Positions 21,327 to 35,108 are shown, numbered from the stretch's first letter. The stretch: 64,000 nucleotides of DNA from Nipponacmea schrenckii (GCA_030562195.1 JAUJPP010000005.1:39915106-39979105), one strand, 5' to 3'. Made by a program: numbers and translations. The notes: generated from the letters alone by a model not told the origin.

Positions 21327-21634
21327 ATTGGATGGCTCCACTAACGTATGTTCACTTTCTGCCAAGGGAGGTAATAATGGAGATGTTTCTGATTGTTCAT
21401 TATTCACAGTTTGATTATCTCCCTTACAAACACCGTTCACAATGTCTGCTGTCACTTTTTCCTCTAAAATAGCTGGTATTTCAGGTTTAGGCGACACTAA
21501 AATTGCCCGTTTATCCGAAAGAGAAGTCTCTGCTGCACTGCCATCTGGTGTTGACGGAACTTCTGTTGGCGAAACTATCTTACAATCTAACGAAACTGAG
21601 GGTACACACGTATGATGGCATGTATATTGACAGT
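21327..21634 (-). CDS. RASSF1/5: RASSF exon B: second half of the C1 zinc finger and acidic linker
   Basis: 308 nt; acceptor TTCTCCTTTCAG, donor AAT|GTAAGT; entered in phase 1, left in phase 0. Joined to exon A the split codon is A|AC (Asn), completing C-VN-C-QYTC-H-HT-C-VPSVSLD-C. The H-x12-C-x2-C-x13-C-x2-C-x4-H-x2-C-x7-C pattern of C1 is then perfect. The rest is a Ser/Pro/Glu-rich, probably disordered linker (PTEVPSTPDGS, ETSPLLPPLAESEH). If joined to exon A' instead, the split codon becomes GAC (Asp) and only the second half of C1 is present. Confidence 0.92.
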
Positions 21635-22660
21635 CTGAAAGGAGAAAAGGGCAACAATTATTTTTAATTTCAATCAAACATGAAAAGAGAATTGAATACA
21701 TGTATGTATAACGAGAGCTCTGTCACAAGCAGACACTTTTACACAAAGCAAATGATCAAAGCATATTTTCTATAACTTTTCATGTCTATCTGCAACATGT
21801 GTCTGCTTGTACATTTGTATGCTTGTGGGTCATGTCCATGTAAATGTTTAACATGTGTCTGTGTGTAAGAGTGTCTACTTGTTCCTTTGTCTGCTTATGA
21901 ACCACATGTCTGCTTATGAACCACATGCCTACTTACAAACCACATGTCTGCTTGTGAAACATATCTAAGTAAATATGCAACATTTGTCTTCATATAGACT
22001 ATGTATGTTTCTTTGTGTCAGTTTGTCTGCATGTAAACTATGGTATGTCTGTGTGTGTGTGTAAATGTATCTGTGCAGTATTTTTCGTTGACAAATGTGT
22101 CTGTTAGCGTACATTCGGGTAAAAATTACAATCAAGGTTTCAGCAGAACAACAAAATGTCAATCTAATTCTCATTAAAATATTTTGGTATTGAACATTAT
22201 TCAGGTTGAAAATTTACTGTAGATTTCTAAGACCTAGCCTATTGAAATCATACCAATATTAAATTGATTAAATATTTAAATATGTAAATGAAAACAGAGT
22301 TGAGTGTGTTAGTCTAGTGCGTTTCAATTATAAGAATCTTGAGAAATATTTTCCCTTGATTTTTCAGCTTTATTCTATTTGTTCTAATTGAATTGAAGTC
22401 TATCTGACCGTGAAAAGAATTCAAAGTAATGCCGTATCTCCTTTATTGTTGAATAATAAAAGTGAGAAGACATATTTTAAGACTGACTAAACTTTTTATT
22501 TTATGGACTTTTTAGATAATGTAAACAACATAAACGGTTGAAGCGTTAACTTATGATAAATTCAATCTACAATTCTTTGACTTGAAATGTAAGACCAACA
22601 ATTGTCACAGTAAAAATTAAAACTGACTTAGTTCTGACATCAAAACTGCTAGATAGACAA

Positions 22661-22935
22661 TGAAATACGTCCTACTCTTCTGTACCTCATGGCCTACTGA
22701 AGACAGTGAACTAATAATGTAAATGAAATGAATGGAGTTTTACATCCTACTCTTCTGTACCTCATGGCCTACTGAAGAAAGTGAACTAATAATGTAAATG
22801 AAATGAATGGAGTTTTACATCCTACTCTTCTGTACCTCATGGCCTACTGAAGAAAGTGAACTAATAATGTAAATGAAATGAATGGAGTTTTACATCCTAC
22901 TCTTCTGCACCTTACGGCTAATAAAGACAGAAGCA
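22661..22935. repeat. Tandem array of a 75-bp SINE-tail segment, four units
   Basis: The segment CTACTCTTCTGTACCTCATG, then GCCTACTGAAGAAAGTGAAC, then TAATAATGTAAATGAAATGA, then ATGGAGTTTTACATC repeats at an exact 75-bp period (starts near 22673, 22748, 22823, 22898). It is the 3' end of the local SINE, so the SINE tail itself has been amplified in tandem. Confidence 0.85.
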
Positions 22936-23394
22936 ACACAGTGGAAGCAGTAGATGATAACAATTGTTATCACAAACGTCAAGAAGAAAAAGCGTAAGTC
23001 ACACTTAGAAACCTTGATAAACTTTGTGATAGGATTAAAAAGGCAAGTAGCATAGACAATATAAATATGGTAAATATGTATAGAGTAGATCAGAGAGCAG
23101 GTTCTAATACAAACCACTTAACTAAAACATCTTCTTACACATTCCTACCAATCAATTCATATAGTTTCTGATTTCTATAAACAAATAACAGACCAGAACA
23201 AAGGTAGTTCTGTCAGTTACAGATGGTGGTTATTAAAGGAGATGTTCTATATACTTTCTATATTTCCATCAAACTGAGAGTTATTCAAATCAAAATGAAT
23301 TTTATGACCTACATAGTTGCACTTTCTGGGATAATGAAGACGGGAATGCATCAATATTGTAAAAGATGCTATAAGACAATATATAAAGACATTT

Positions 23395-23505
23395 GTAATA
23401 GTGATGTTATAAGTGGAATTGCAGGAACCACTGACATCTCATTGAAATTTGCAATACAGCAAGTTGGTGATATCAGTGTACCTGATATACAAAAAAATAA
23501 ATTAT
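23395..23505 (-). mobile_element. Half copy of the palindromic MITE family
   Basis: GGAATTGCAGGAACCACTGA, then CATCTCATTGAAATTTGCAA, then CAGTGTACCTGATATACA, matching the right arm of the element at 35109-35318. The left arm is absent. Confidence 0.6.
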
Positions 23506-23829
23506 GCCATGTCATCAGGTATATGGATTCTCAGAGTCGCAATTGAGTAAAAGACTTATTTCATTTTTATCTCTCTGAAATAAGATGCCATGAAACTACA
23601 GCAACCATACAATATACACTTTTATGGACTTAATTACCAAATACATTAGGATATCTTAAATACAAATCAACATTGTTCCCAAGGTGTTATGCTAGCATGA
23701 TACATCAGTGATTTGATAAATTGCAATGTGACTACAGGGAATAAAACTGATTTTTTGTTCTTCACATTAATGTAATAAAGATTTATAGACAACAGGTTCG
23801 CAATTTGTTTGAAGGATCATACCTTAGTA

Positions 23830-24130
23830 GGAGAAATGGGAATTAGTTTAAGTAATCAGTAATATTGTCCACAGCTCAATGTTGAAAAACTTTGCAAATC
23901 CTTTTTTGTGTCCAGACTTATCTGTGTTTAAGTTAAAATGCGGACTCATCATTTCTTGAGACTCTGTGATATATAGAAGAGACATAGAAATATAAAATAA
24001 AATCCCTAGTTTAAGGTATATTTGAAAGAATGATGTGACTTTCATACACTTCTAGTTCTTCTGAAGACTATGTATATACATTCAGGACCCAAATCAATCC
24101 TGAAACTGGCGGTTCATGGCCTTTAAGCTA
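23830..24130. repeat. Interspersed repeat, copy 1 (copy 2 near 31120-31390)
   Basis: Blocks are shared with 31120-31390 in the same orientation: CAGTAATATTGTCCACAG-like, TGTGTCCAGACTTATCTGTG-like, AAAATCCCTAGTTTAAGGTA-like, and ATTCAGGACCCAAATCAATC. A shorter related block is at about 55798-55835. It is an unclassified dispersed repeat with unclear ends. Confidence 0.45.
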
Positions 24131-25789
24131 CTAAAAGTGTTATATATATTATGTATAATTACCATAGTACAAAAATCTTTACCTTTTGTTTTTAATTTCC
24201 AATTATTAAGGAAGCTTTAGATGATAAAAAAGATAAGAAGACCAAATCTCTTTGAGCTAATTTTAAATATCCAGTATAAAAACAGATCATTAGTTCTAGT
24301 TGAGAAATTGTACCATGAAAATAATCAAGTATATTATTTTGGCTACATCAATAATCTTGTAGTGAATATAACCAAAATACTACTGACTTGTTACAGTACT
24401 AGTTAACTAATTATAGATACAGATCAAACGGTAGAAAAATACACCATGGTGTGATGAGTAAACATATTATCGAACAGAAGTTTAAGATAGAGGAAAAATC
24501 ATACCAACTAATGTTTTGGGTAAAGTGACACCCTAAATTTAGGTTTAGAGGTGTCGTTCATTGGGGTTTAATCTCTTATATATTATACAGTGATTCCGTT
24601 GGGACTTTTCAAATATGCTGGTTGAAAAATTATAAGCCAAATTTGTCTTTTGGTATGATTAAAATTCCACTAGTACCATGGCTCTCATCTGGAAAAGTTT
24701 AGGCATACATTAAAACAATTTTAATAAATGAAGAAAACAACTGTATCAAGAAGCAAATGCTGTCCTGTTCTATTCCTCTATTAGTTTTTGTATCAGATTG
24801 CATTGAAATATTATCTGAAATCTGTATAACATATTTATAAAAATAAATTTAAAGACACAAAATTAAGATCCAATCAATCACTAAACAATACAGAATTGAC
24901 TGTCAAATACAGTGGATAAACAGCATGCTTTGCTAAAATCACAAATGAGCAATCATAAAATATTTCTTGGCAGCCAAGGGGTAAATATTAAAATATAGGT
25001 ATACTGTCACTGAGACAAGGTTTAAAGAGAACTTTAACACTCTAAAAAACTATTTTTCTAATTGAGTTAAGGATGTAAGTAACTGTATTAAGTATTTCAC
25101 CATCTATTGCTACCTTCTTATATTAATAGAGAGAAAACAAGATAGATCTCTAGGATCACTTCTACCAGTCCTGGACAATCCTAGCAATAATGAAGTTCAA
25201 ACATCAACAAGCGAGGTCTCAAATGATAATATTTGCTTGGCTTATCTACACAATTATAAGGTATCAAAATGAATGAATGGAGTTTTACATCCTACTATAA
25301 GATAGCAAAGATTAATCCCTTCTCAGAGGATTAACCAAACAGAATTTTAAGTTTTTTAAATACATGTTATTTATTTGTTTATGTTATTTATTGCAGCAGG
25401 TATATTTACTGATGAATAGAGCTTTTATTGACCAAGTTTTTAAAATTTTCTATTCATTCTAATACCTATAATCCCTTTAAAATTTAATGTCTCTGTCAGT
25501 CACTCTGGTATGTGTATGTTCCTTGAGGATAACTGATGAAGTTACACAACAGATTGTTGTAATTGATTATAGTTCCTGGTACCAGGTTACCGGCTATCTA
25601 CAGAAATACCAGGAATCAATCAGCAAAACAACCACACTAACCATCAAATCAATATGCTTAACAAAAACACTTGGAACTACAATTCTGTTTTATCAAGAAA
25701 TCTTTAAGAAATTTCTAATTCATTGTCTTTTTCATTTTTTTTAAACTTGCAGCTTACATTTTGAATGTAATGGTAACCAGAAAGGTAGG

Positions 25790-26130
25790 CTTAACCCTAA
25801 AGGATTAAAGAGTAAATAAAGGTATAGCTTAACCATATGGGTATGACAATGATTAATATAAAAGGTAGCCAATCTAGAGGGTGTAAAGCTTATGACCCTT
25901 AAAACCCTAATGACTAACATAAAAAAAATATGAAAGATTGTAAAAGAGGTGATGACCTTATTGGATAATAGTAATTAAAAGAAGTTAGCCAACCTAGAGG
26001 GTTTAAAGATATTTAAAGTTATAGTCAGTGACCTTACATGTAATAATGACTAACAAAAAGTAAAGATAAGCCAACCTAGAGGATGTAAAGAGTTGATGAC
26101 CTGATTGTATAATATAATATAAATTAAACG
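25790..26130. repeat. Degenerate tandem repeat, unit about 95 bp, 3-4 copies
   Basis: AGCCAACCTAGAGGGTTTAA followed by AG recurs as AGCCAATCTAGAGGGTGTAA and AGCCAACCTAGAGGATGTAA. Each is followed by a TGACCTTA/TGACCCTTA block and AATGACTAACA. An old, decayed array. Confidence 0.6.
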
Positions 26131-26405
26131 AGGTAGAACCTTGCTATAATTAGAAAGTGAGAATAAATGATGAAAGAAAGTTAGAATATAAACCAGATGC
26201 TAGATTGATAGTGTCATAATTTTACTCTACAACTTTCAACCTATTCTCATATTCCTTACACCAAATACTTGCTACAAGTTATTATTATTTAGTAAAACCT
26301 GACAATGATATCAACTTGATGTGCAGTATCATCTGTAACTTATATTCGTGTGTCAAAGTTCAATAGATATTAAAACTTCATCTCACTTTTCATAACAATA
26401 AATTT

Positions 26406-26730
26406 GAGAAAATGAAATGAATGGAGTCTTAGTCCAACTCTTGTACACTACACTTATGAACATGGAAAACTGACAGCGTCAGGACAATGGCATTAGCAAA
26501 CTCTTTTTGCGATTTCCAACTGACATTTGACTTCACAGCCTGTAGCACTAGGGGCCTCAGTTAACTGTCCCATCAGAACGAATAGTCCCTCAGACCTACA
26601 TCACTGACAAGAGAAATCCCGGCTCAACAATCCGAAAGTGCATCTCAACCTTTGCTGGGAAGAAACCTGCTCACTCAGGTTAGCAAGCAGGCATCTAACT
26701 CACTGTACTACTGCAACGTTGGATAGAGTT
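26406..26730 (-). mobile_element. Near full-length SINE copy, diverged, reverse orientation
   Basis: It starts with the tail AAAATGAAATGAATGGAGTC and runs through AAACTCTTTTTGCGATTTCC, CACAGCCTGTAGCACTAGGG and CCTTTGCTGGGAAGAAACC to TCAGGTTAGCAAGCAGGCAT and CTAACTCACTG. That is the reverse of a tRNA-like head. It carries an extra segment (about 26540-26630) absent from the 29592 copy. Confidence 0.75.
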
Positions 26731-28864
26731 TTGAAAGTGGTATCATGGAGCAAAATTAAGCAAAAACTAAAATAGTCAAACTCTGTTTACAGAAACCAAT
26801 ATTGTAAAATCTACCCAATGCTGTTATGATGTTATCAGATGCACTAAATAACAGAGAGCTTGAACCACACCTTGAGAATGATAAACAGATTGAGGAGAAA
26901 TAGTTTGTCTGTAATAATCTATCAATGATAAACAGATTTAGAAATAATCTTCTATAATCTAATAACTTACAGACTGATTGAAGATGGGTGGTACACTATT
27001 ATATTTCATCAGTAATCAGGTACATTGGCTAATAGTTCAAATACCGGAGTTAAATTTCTCAATAATAATTCTATAATAAACCATAATGTCTTTCTGTCAA
27101 GGGTTCTGATTGATTGTATTTACTTGGATACAATCCAATCACATTCATGCATTCTGCTATACAAAAAATATTTCAATGTTTCAAAAGAAGTCACACTGAG
27201 GCACACCCAACCTCCTTCAGAAACAGTGATGTGGTAGAGGACAATTTCCAGTGGATGTTGATATCACAAACTACAGTAGATGACAAGTTAATGTTTGCTT
27301 CCAGCATATGCTGATATCATATCCTAGGTAGTTATCAATAGTTATGGTAGATGGGTTGGTTCAAATTAGATGATTCTGTGTTGTTTGTTTGTTAAGAAAG
27401 AGAAGATCTATTTGTGAGCCAACCTGTATTGCTGAGAGCGTATCAATCTATTTGAACAGAGAGCTATAATATAAAGAACTTACTCATTTGTAAATCAAAA
27501 CCAATAAAAGCTGGTTAATATAAAATATCATATTTATTACAATTTTAAACTCCAAACCTGAGAAAAACAATAATTTTATAATTCAACATCCTTATTATAA
27601 ATTTTGAACATTGAACAAATGGCCTCAGTAATTCTATGATAGTTAAGAGAGCCATGTTGAAGTGCTTTATAAAAAAGTTTGACAATAAGAGAGGCATATT
27701 GTTTATAAGACATATAGATGTAGGAAAGTTACTTTCAAAAGATATATAGATATACTCCTTCTTGTTTTATTAAATTTACTTGATAACGTTACCTGTAGTG
27801 TTTTGAAACTGGTATAAAGAAAAATATCTATATCTTAGTTTTTAAAATAAGAGAGGCGTTTGCCTGGATTTCTTACAAAATGTTTATTCAAGATTCCCCA
27901 ATCATGCATAACATATCATTTTAAACATTAATATAGGCGTATAGTGGTCAATAATATGAAACAGAGAAAGTAGAGGAACATAAAGCAGTTTCACAGGGCT
28001 TAAAACTGTTGTACAATATTGTAGTCGTGGTAACAGATAAGTATACTGATAGAACTGAAATGATAATGCTGATATAACAGTAGAAATAAATTGTTATGAT
28101 TGGTGCCATATTCTGTGATTTATATCTGGTTGATTCCATGGTTCCTGGCAATCCTGGTACTGATATAGTTACCAGACACAATATCAATATACATCACCAA
28201 TATAACACAAGGAGAAAACTTGATATATACACATCAAATATACCATATAAACAATTCCTAACATTAAATAAGTTTGTAATATTGAGAGAAAGGAGTTTGA
28301 GTTTGAGTAATTTTTTAGTTTACTTCCTACAAATAGTGATAGGTTGGTGTAAAAAAATCTGATGATCTTGAATAAGTCATATTTCCTCATTATTTGTTAC
28401 TACATAGCTCTAAGTTGGTTCAGATATTCAAGAGGTCTATTATGTCAAGAGGTTTGACGGAAGACCTGCTGGTGGACAGAATCCTCTAAACCTTTGTTGT
28501 TACCTTGGTTTATGTTGTTTCATTAAGATATAAAGATTTATGCTGACATTTGGATTTTTATATATCAATGCAACATTGTTAGAATTGATTTGACCTGAGA
28601 TAAGTAACAGGTAACTAAAGTACAGGTAAAAACTATTTATTATACAGATATTATCCAGATATGAAGACACTGACCAAACTAGAGGTAACAGGTATCTGGT
28701 AGTTAATATAAACCAGGTATCTATCTATAACTTGATATATCTAGATATTTTTACATCACATATAAACAATTGATAATTACCTACAGGTGAGCTGAAAAGG
28801 GCGGTGGGGTATCTTTTTCAAGAAACTCTACAAGGATGCAATGAAATTTTTGGTGAGTTAACTG

Positions 28865-28985
28865 TACCCAACATCTTACTATTCTACACCTTATGGGCTA
28901 ATGAAGATGGAACTAACCTCAAGATGGCATGCACGTCAACTGAATTAGTCTGTGCAGTTCCTGTGCAAAGTTTTTGGTGAGAGAA
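28865..28985 (-). mobile_element. Partial SINE copy
   Basis: CATCTTACTATTCTACACCT, then TATGGGCTAATGAAGATGGA, then CAAGATGGCATGCACG. This is the 3' portion of the SINE family. Confidence 0.55.
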
Positions 28986-29591
28986 GGGGTTTATCTACAG
29001 AACTACAATCACTGATTGAAGTATATTTTTCCCCTCTCGGAACTAACTTTTATGTATAAGATTTGTCAATTAATACATAATTGAGCATCTATTTAAGGTG
29101 ACCAAATTGGGCATCTTAGAACTCCTGGGAATAACAAACTGATGTGATTGGTTTTAAAAAACAATGAATGTGAAAATAACAACCCTGTCCTAAAGACTTG
29201 ACATTATAATCTTTAGACTATTATCTTAAGTCTCAATGACTTAAAATAACGTTTACCTTCGTAATGGGTCTTATTTTAAACCTTTCTGTCTTGATGATCT
29301 TTACTACTTTACGCTCCATTACATTATAAAGCTTCTTCTACATTAATCTTTACCTCAATCGGAAACAAAACAAAGTTAGAAAGTATGTTTATTAAGTCTT
29401 AGTCAATTATCTAGGTTCACAATGCCGGTAAATTGCTGTCACTCACGATAATTATTCTTGTCTCATCGGAGTTTTAAAGACTTAAGTTCATGTTGTCAAA
29501 GCAATTTGTCAATTAGATACTTCAAAATCAAACGCATTTTATCTCTTTATACAAGATTATGTATGATATCAGATGAAAGTTGAAGTTTCAA

Positions 29592-29836
29592 TGAAATGAA
29601 ATGGAGTTTTATTTCCTACTCTTCTGCACCTTATAGGCTAATGAAGACGGCAATGCCATGCAGTGTGCAATGAAATTTTGACAGGACAGCAGCATTAGCT
29701 TACTCTTTTTACGATAACTTCGAGGGATCTTAAACGTGCACAGCCTGTAGCACACATCTTCACCTCTGCTGGGATTGAACCCTGGACCTTCAGGTTAATG
29801 TGCAGGCATCTAACTCACTGAGCCACCACGGCTCCT
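29592..29836 (-). mobile_element. Full-length tRNA-derived SINE, reverse orientation (best family reference here)
   Basis: Read on the minus strand it begins GGAGCCGTGGTGGCTCAGTG, continues AGTTAGATGCCTGCACATTA, then CCTGAAGGTCCAGGGTTCAA and TCCCAGCAGAGG. A and B boxes are clear. The body has GTGTGCTACAGGCTGTGCAC and GTTTAAGATCCC. The 3' end is ATAAGGTGCAGAAGAGTAGG then AAAACTCCATTTCATTTCATT. Only short possible flanking duplications (TTGAAGT) are seen. Confidence 0.85.
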
Positions 29837-31119
29837 TGACTTCTCCTTGAAGTATTTTGACTATAGGATTAGTAGGTTACACATATTTTCTCAAAACACC
29901 AAAGGGATTAAGATGACTTTAAATTGAAAAATCTTTAGACAAAAATGTGTTAACATCTGCCTTCCAAACTCTCACAGCAAATTGAGGGAATTCTTTTCCA
30001 CAAGATATTTCAGATCATAAGAAAAATCTTGCAAAAGCTTTACTAGTGCTTTCTCTTTGCATGGTTCTGCTCATTGAAGAGTCTTCCAAACAACTTGGCT
30101 TCCTGACAAAGTGGCCTTGATAGGTCAAGAGAATGGAATATTCCCTCCAGTAGTGGAGAGGAGATGTTGATATTAGTTGATGTTACTTATAGACATTACT
30201 CATCACTTTAACAGATGGCTAATACACCATTTCTTACTTCTTTCATAACTTAAAACAGACTTCAATATGGTACAGTTTTAATAAGGTTTTACATTCCAAG
30301 GTGTTTTTATAGGCACAGACATTCTGAAACTGTACCTGTATCTTTTTAAGTATTTCTGGGACAATTATAGCTTCTGGTTAACTGTTTGATAGAGAGTTAG
30401 CATGTGCTAACAGCAAAATATAGTTGCACAACTTTTAACATTTTTCTTAGCAAAACGAGATAGAGAAAGGCTCTATTTAGATTTTATCTATTACTGAAGT
30501 CTTCCAAATGAAATCAAATGAACCTAATTTGAAAAGAAGTAGAACAAGACCAATAAAAACATATTGATTCTGATCAGAAAGAAAACTTGGCATTAATTTA
30601 TCTGTAAGAAAACATTCACTAAAAGAAGTCACTTAAAAAATCTGATGAATTTCCTCAAGAAGAACTAGTTTGTGAGAAAAGTAGAATGAGGTACGGAAGA
30701 ATAATATCAATAAGATAGAGTATCAAATAATGAGTCCAGGTAACCTATTTCACCTATATCATCTCTTTATAATCAGGTCATTGAGTTAATGAGTTTTTAC
30801 ACCTGGTTTTTACATCTTCATTCTCTTGTCATTTTCTTGTTTCAAAATAATACAATGATATCAAATATACCTGATATTGATTATTATAGGAATTCAAGAG
30901 GGTGTTTCAATCGCTATGTATTGTAATGCTAACAAACAAAGTTTTTTTATTGGCACTGTTAGACTAAATAAGTATTTGTGCTTTTCTAAAATTACCTCTG
31001 TGCCAAACTTACAAAATGTTGAATTTAAATTAAGTTTTGTTGTTCAATCAGATTTTATGGGACGGATTCTATATCTGTTGAACCAATTGTATATAAGTCT
31101 GAGAAACAGGAACTTTTGA

Positions 31120-31390
31120 GCTAAGCCAGTCAGTAATAGTGTTCAACAGTTCACCATCGAAAAGCGAGCCTTAAAATCCATGTGTGTCCACAATTATTTG
31201 GAGAATCTGCCATATTGAAAAGACAAACACAGAAATAGAAAGTAAATTTCCTAATTTGAGGTAGTTTAGAAGGAATTGTGTGATTTGGGGTAATATCTAG
31301 TATTGCTGAAAACTATTGACATTTATTCAAGACCTAAATCAACCCCTAAATCAAGTAGCAAACCTTTTCCAATAAGTACTTCGAAGTCTG
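31120..31390. repeat. Interspersed repeat, copy 2 (copy 1 near 23830-24130)
   Basis: See the entry at 23830. Shared blocks include TCCATGTGTGTCCACAATTA and TTTCCTAATTTGAGGTAGTT and TTCAAGACCTAAATCAACCC. Ends are not defined. Confidence 0.45.
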
Positions 31391-31488
31391 GATTTTATCT
31401 AGAATAAGTATTGAGTTTTATAGCGCCTGAACTAGTGAAAAGTATTCCATTATTTCACCTGGAAGTGATTTGTAAATTACCTAAATGG

Positions 31489-33206
31489 AACTAGGCTACC
31501 AATCTATGGTGTAGGTATATGATCATACTTGAATTAGGCTACCAATCTATGGTGTAGGTATATGACTATACTTGAATTAGGCTACCAATCTATGGTGTAG
31601 GTATATGACTATACTTGAATTAGGCTACCAATCTATGGTGTAGGTATATGACTATACTTGAATTAGGCTACCAATCTATGGTGTAGGTATATGATCATAC
31701 TTGAATTAGGCTACCAATCTATGGTGTAGGTATATGACTATACTTGAATAGGCTACCAATCTGTGGTGTAGGTATATGACTATACTTGAATTAGGCTACC
31801 AATCTATGGTGTAGGTATATGACTATACTTGAATTAGGCTACCAATCTATGGTGTAGGTATATGACTATACTTGAATTAGGCTACCAATCTATGGTGTAG
31901 GTATATGACTATACTTGAATTAGGCTACCAATCTATGGTGTAGGTATAGTGACTATACTTGAATTAGGCTACCAATCTATGGTGTAGGTATATGACTATA
32001 CTTGAATTAGGCTACCAATCTATGGTGTAGGTATATGACTATACTTGAATTAGGCTACCAATCTATGGTGTAGGTATATGACTATACTTGAATTAGGCTA
32101 CCAATCTATGGTGTAGGTATATGATCATACTTGAATTAGGCTACCAATCTATGGTGTAGGTATATGACTATACTTGAATTAGGCTACCAATCTATGGTGT
32201 AGGTATATGACATACTTGAATTAGGCTACCAATCTATGGTGTAGGTATTGACTATACTTGAATTAGGCTACCAATCTATGGTGTAGGTATATGACTATAC
32301 TTGAATTAGGCTACCAATCTATGGTGTAGGTATATGACTATACTTGAATTAGGCTACCAATCTATGGTGTAGGTATATGATCATACTTGAATTAGGCTAC
32401 CAATCTATGGTGTAGGTATATGACTATACTTGAATTAGGCTACCAATCTATGGTGTAGGTATATGACTATACTTGAATCAGGCTACCAATCTATGGTGTA
32501 GGTATATGACTATAATTGAATTAGGCTACCAATCTATGGTGTAGGTATATGACTATACTTGAATTAGGCTACCAATCTATGGTGTAGGTATATGACTATA
32601 CTTGAATTAGGCTACCAATCTATGGTGTAGGTATATGACTATACTTGAATTAGGCTACCAATCTATGGTGTAGGTATATGACTATACTTGAATTAGGCTA
32701 CCAATCTATGGTGTAGGTATATGACTATACTTGAATTAGGCTACCAATCTATGGTGTAGGTATGTGACTAAACTTGAATTAGGCTACCAATCTATGGTGT
32801 AGGTATATGACTATACTTGAATTAGGCTACCAATCTATGGTGTAGGTATATGACTATACTTGAATTAGGCTACCAATCTATGGTGTAGGTATATGACTAT
32901 ACTTGAATTAGGCTACCAATCTATGGTGTAGGTATATGATCATACTTGAATTAGGCTACCAATCTATGGTGTAGGTATATGACTATACTTGAATTAGGCT
33001 ACCAATCTGTGGTGTAGGTATATGACTATACTTGAATTAGGCTACCAATCTATGGTGTAGGTATGTGACTATACTTGAATTAGGCTACCAATCTATGGTG
33101 TAGGTATATGACTATACTTGAATTAGGCTACCAATCTATGGTGTAGGTATATGACTACACTTGAATTAGGCTACCAATCTGTGGTGTAGATATGACTATA
33201 CTTGAA
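31489..33206. repeat. 43-bp minisatellite, about 40 copies, very homogeneous
   Basis: Units of 43 bp: GAATTAGGCTACCAATCTAT, then GGTGTAGGTATATGACTATA, then CTT. Most copies are identical. One recurrent variant has ATGATCATAC in place of ATGACTATAC (near 31517, 31691, 32122, 32366, 32936). The low divergence points to recent expansion or homogenisation. Confidence 0.97.
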
Positions 33207-33671
33207 ATGAACTAACTGATAATCTAAGGGTTGGGTTTATGAAACCTGAATTTGATAAGACAGTATGTTTTTCACCTGTTACTATCAGCTAGTTATCTGA
33301 CATGTTTCTACTTCCATCCAGCAGAACAAACTTCACAACTTACAGATAAAAACAGGTTTTAAAATTATATTTATACTAGACATAAAAACACTTTCAAATA
33401 AACAGCATGAAACCACTTAACATTACTTACTAATGAAAAATATAAGTCCCAGCAAAATATATTGAGATATTTCTTGTATAAGTACAGCTAGAATTGTAGC
33501 TAGGCAATACACTGCTGCAGCAGGAAAACAGTCCTTTCAGTGAAAGACAAGGGACAGGTCTGAATTCCTGAATATCTTTTGAACCCTGCCTTATTTCCCT
33601 TTCAATTTAAAGTTGCTATTTGGTTGCTTTGGTAATAACACATAATAAGTTGTTAATTGGGTTCAGAAATG

Positions 33672-33785
33672 TAAATGAAATGAATAGAATTTACGTCCTA
33701 CTCTTCTGCACCTTAAGGGCTAATTACAGGCAATGCCATGCAGTGTGCAATGAGGGAAATTTTCCCAGGACAGAAGCTTCCTTCT
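33672..33785 (-). mobile_element. Partial SINE copy (3' half)
   Basis: TGAAATGAATAGAATTTACG, then TCCTACTCTTCTGCACCTTA, then AGGGCTAATTACAGGCAATG, then CCATGCAGTGTGCAATGAGG and TTTTCCCAGGACAG. The tRNA-like head is missing. Confidence 0.75.
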
Positions 33786-35108
33786 GACCACAGGAACATG
33801 AAGCTATTATCATGTATCAAGAATTCTGAAGCCAATCAGGTAATTTAAGATAAAAATACAAATATGATCCAGATGTTACTATTGGTTAGAATATTTGACC
33901 AGCGGGGGACACCACTCTCAATCAGCAGGGGAGCAAACTCTAGACTCCTATAATAACCCTACAATAAACACAGGACCACATGGTGTTATTTAGTTGGAGA
34001 ATTCTTACTCCGGTTTCTCTTCTTGTTTATTAACCTGATATTTTTACCTGTGTTTTTTATAAAAATAGGTCAATAATTCAGTTTTTTTGTTCTAAATATT
34101 TGACAAAACCAGAAATTTGGCTTCAAGTTAGTCAAAATATATATTAAATCATTAGACGGTTCTAGACAAGGTTGAAACGTGAAAGGCTTAATACTTGAAA
34201 TAAACCAGCTTTAAAAGCTGCAGGCAATCTGTAACATGCTACAGTGAACCCTTCACTCAAAAAAATACACCAAATTTCAGTGAGATGTAAAACTTTCTTT
34301 ATTCCAAGAATAAATATATTACCATATTGTAATTGTATATCATTTGTATATTGTATAAACCTTGTATGTGAAAAAAAATAAATAAAGTGAAGCACACAAT
34401 GTCCTAAAAGGTCTTAAATCTGGATACCACATTGGGTCTTACCCTGCTTCACATTCTAACAGAAAGTTTTCAGCCATAAATCAAACAACCAAGTGAATTA
34501 TAAAGAAACATTGCTTCAAAAGCCATGTGTTTTAAATAGAAATTAGAATTTTAATAAAATATGGTCAAAACATGTCAGTAAAATTAAAGCCTTAGAAAAA
34601 TCATTTCCAGACCAATTATAACAACATTACCTTTTCACCCAGCAACTAGCAATATTTCTAGGGTAAATATTTTACATAATTCAATTGTTTACACAAATAA
34701 TAAACCCAGGGTCATATCTGATATTCATTAAATCTTTTTTGACCCCTGTACAACTGTGGGGAGAATTGAATGTCAATAAAAACCTAGACCTAGGTCAGGA
34801 TACAGTAAATATAACTTGGATTTTAATAGTTGGCTTAGTCATAAACAAACAGAACTAAATGTAATGCGTTTAAAATATTTTGAAGTTTATGGTTGCTTGA
34901 GGCTAAAAATGAAATGAAGGAGTTAATATCATGTTTAAGTTTTGTTCTGCATCTAATTTAGTCAAGTTATTATTAATTGGAAAATTTATTTCAAGTTTTA
35001 TCAACCAACTGGGTGTGTGTTATAGTCAACAAGAATTGTATAATCTTCAATACCAGATATAATCATTTCATACTGCATTTAAAGAGGTTGTTACGAGTTT
35101 TTATAGAC

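Noticed and set aside
23223..23546. 107-codon + strand frame
   Set aside because: It spans a decayed SINE-like piece and a half MITE. No domain or codon signal is seen.
29770..29836. Possible tRNA gene on the minus strand (A and B boxes)
   Set aside because: It is the head of a SINE that continues into the family's body and tail. The cloverleaf is incomplete.
31489..33206. CRISPR-like appearance of regular arrays
   Set aside because: The units are contiguous with no unique spacers, and the DNA is plainly animal. These are minisatellites.
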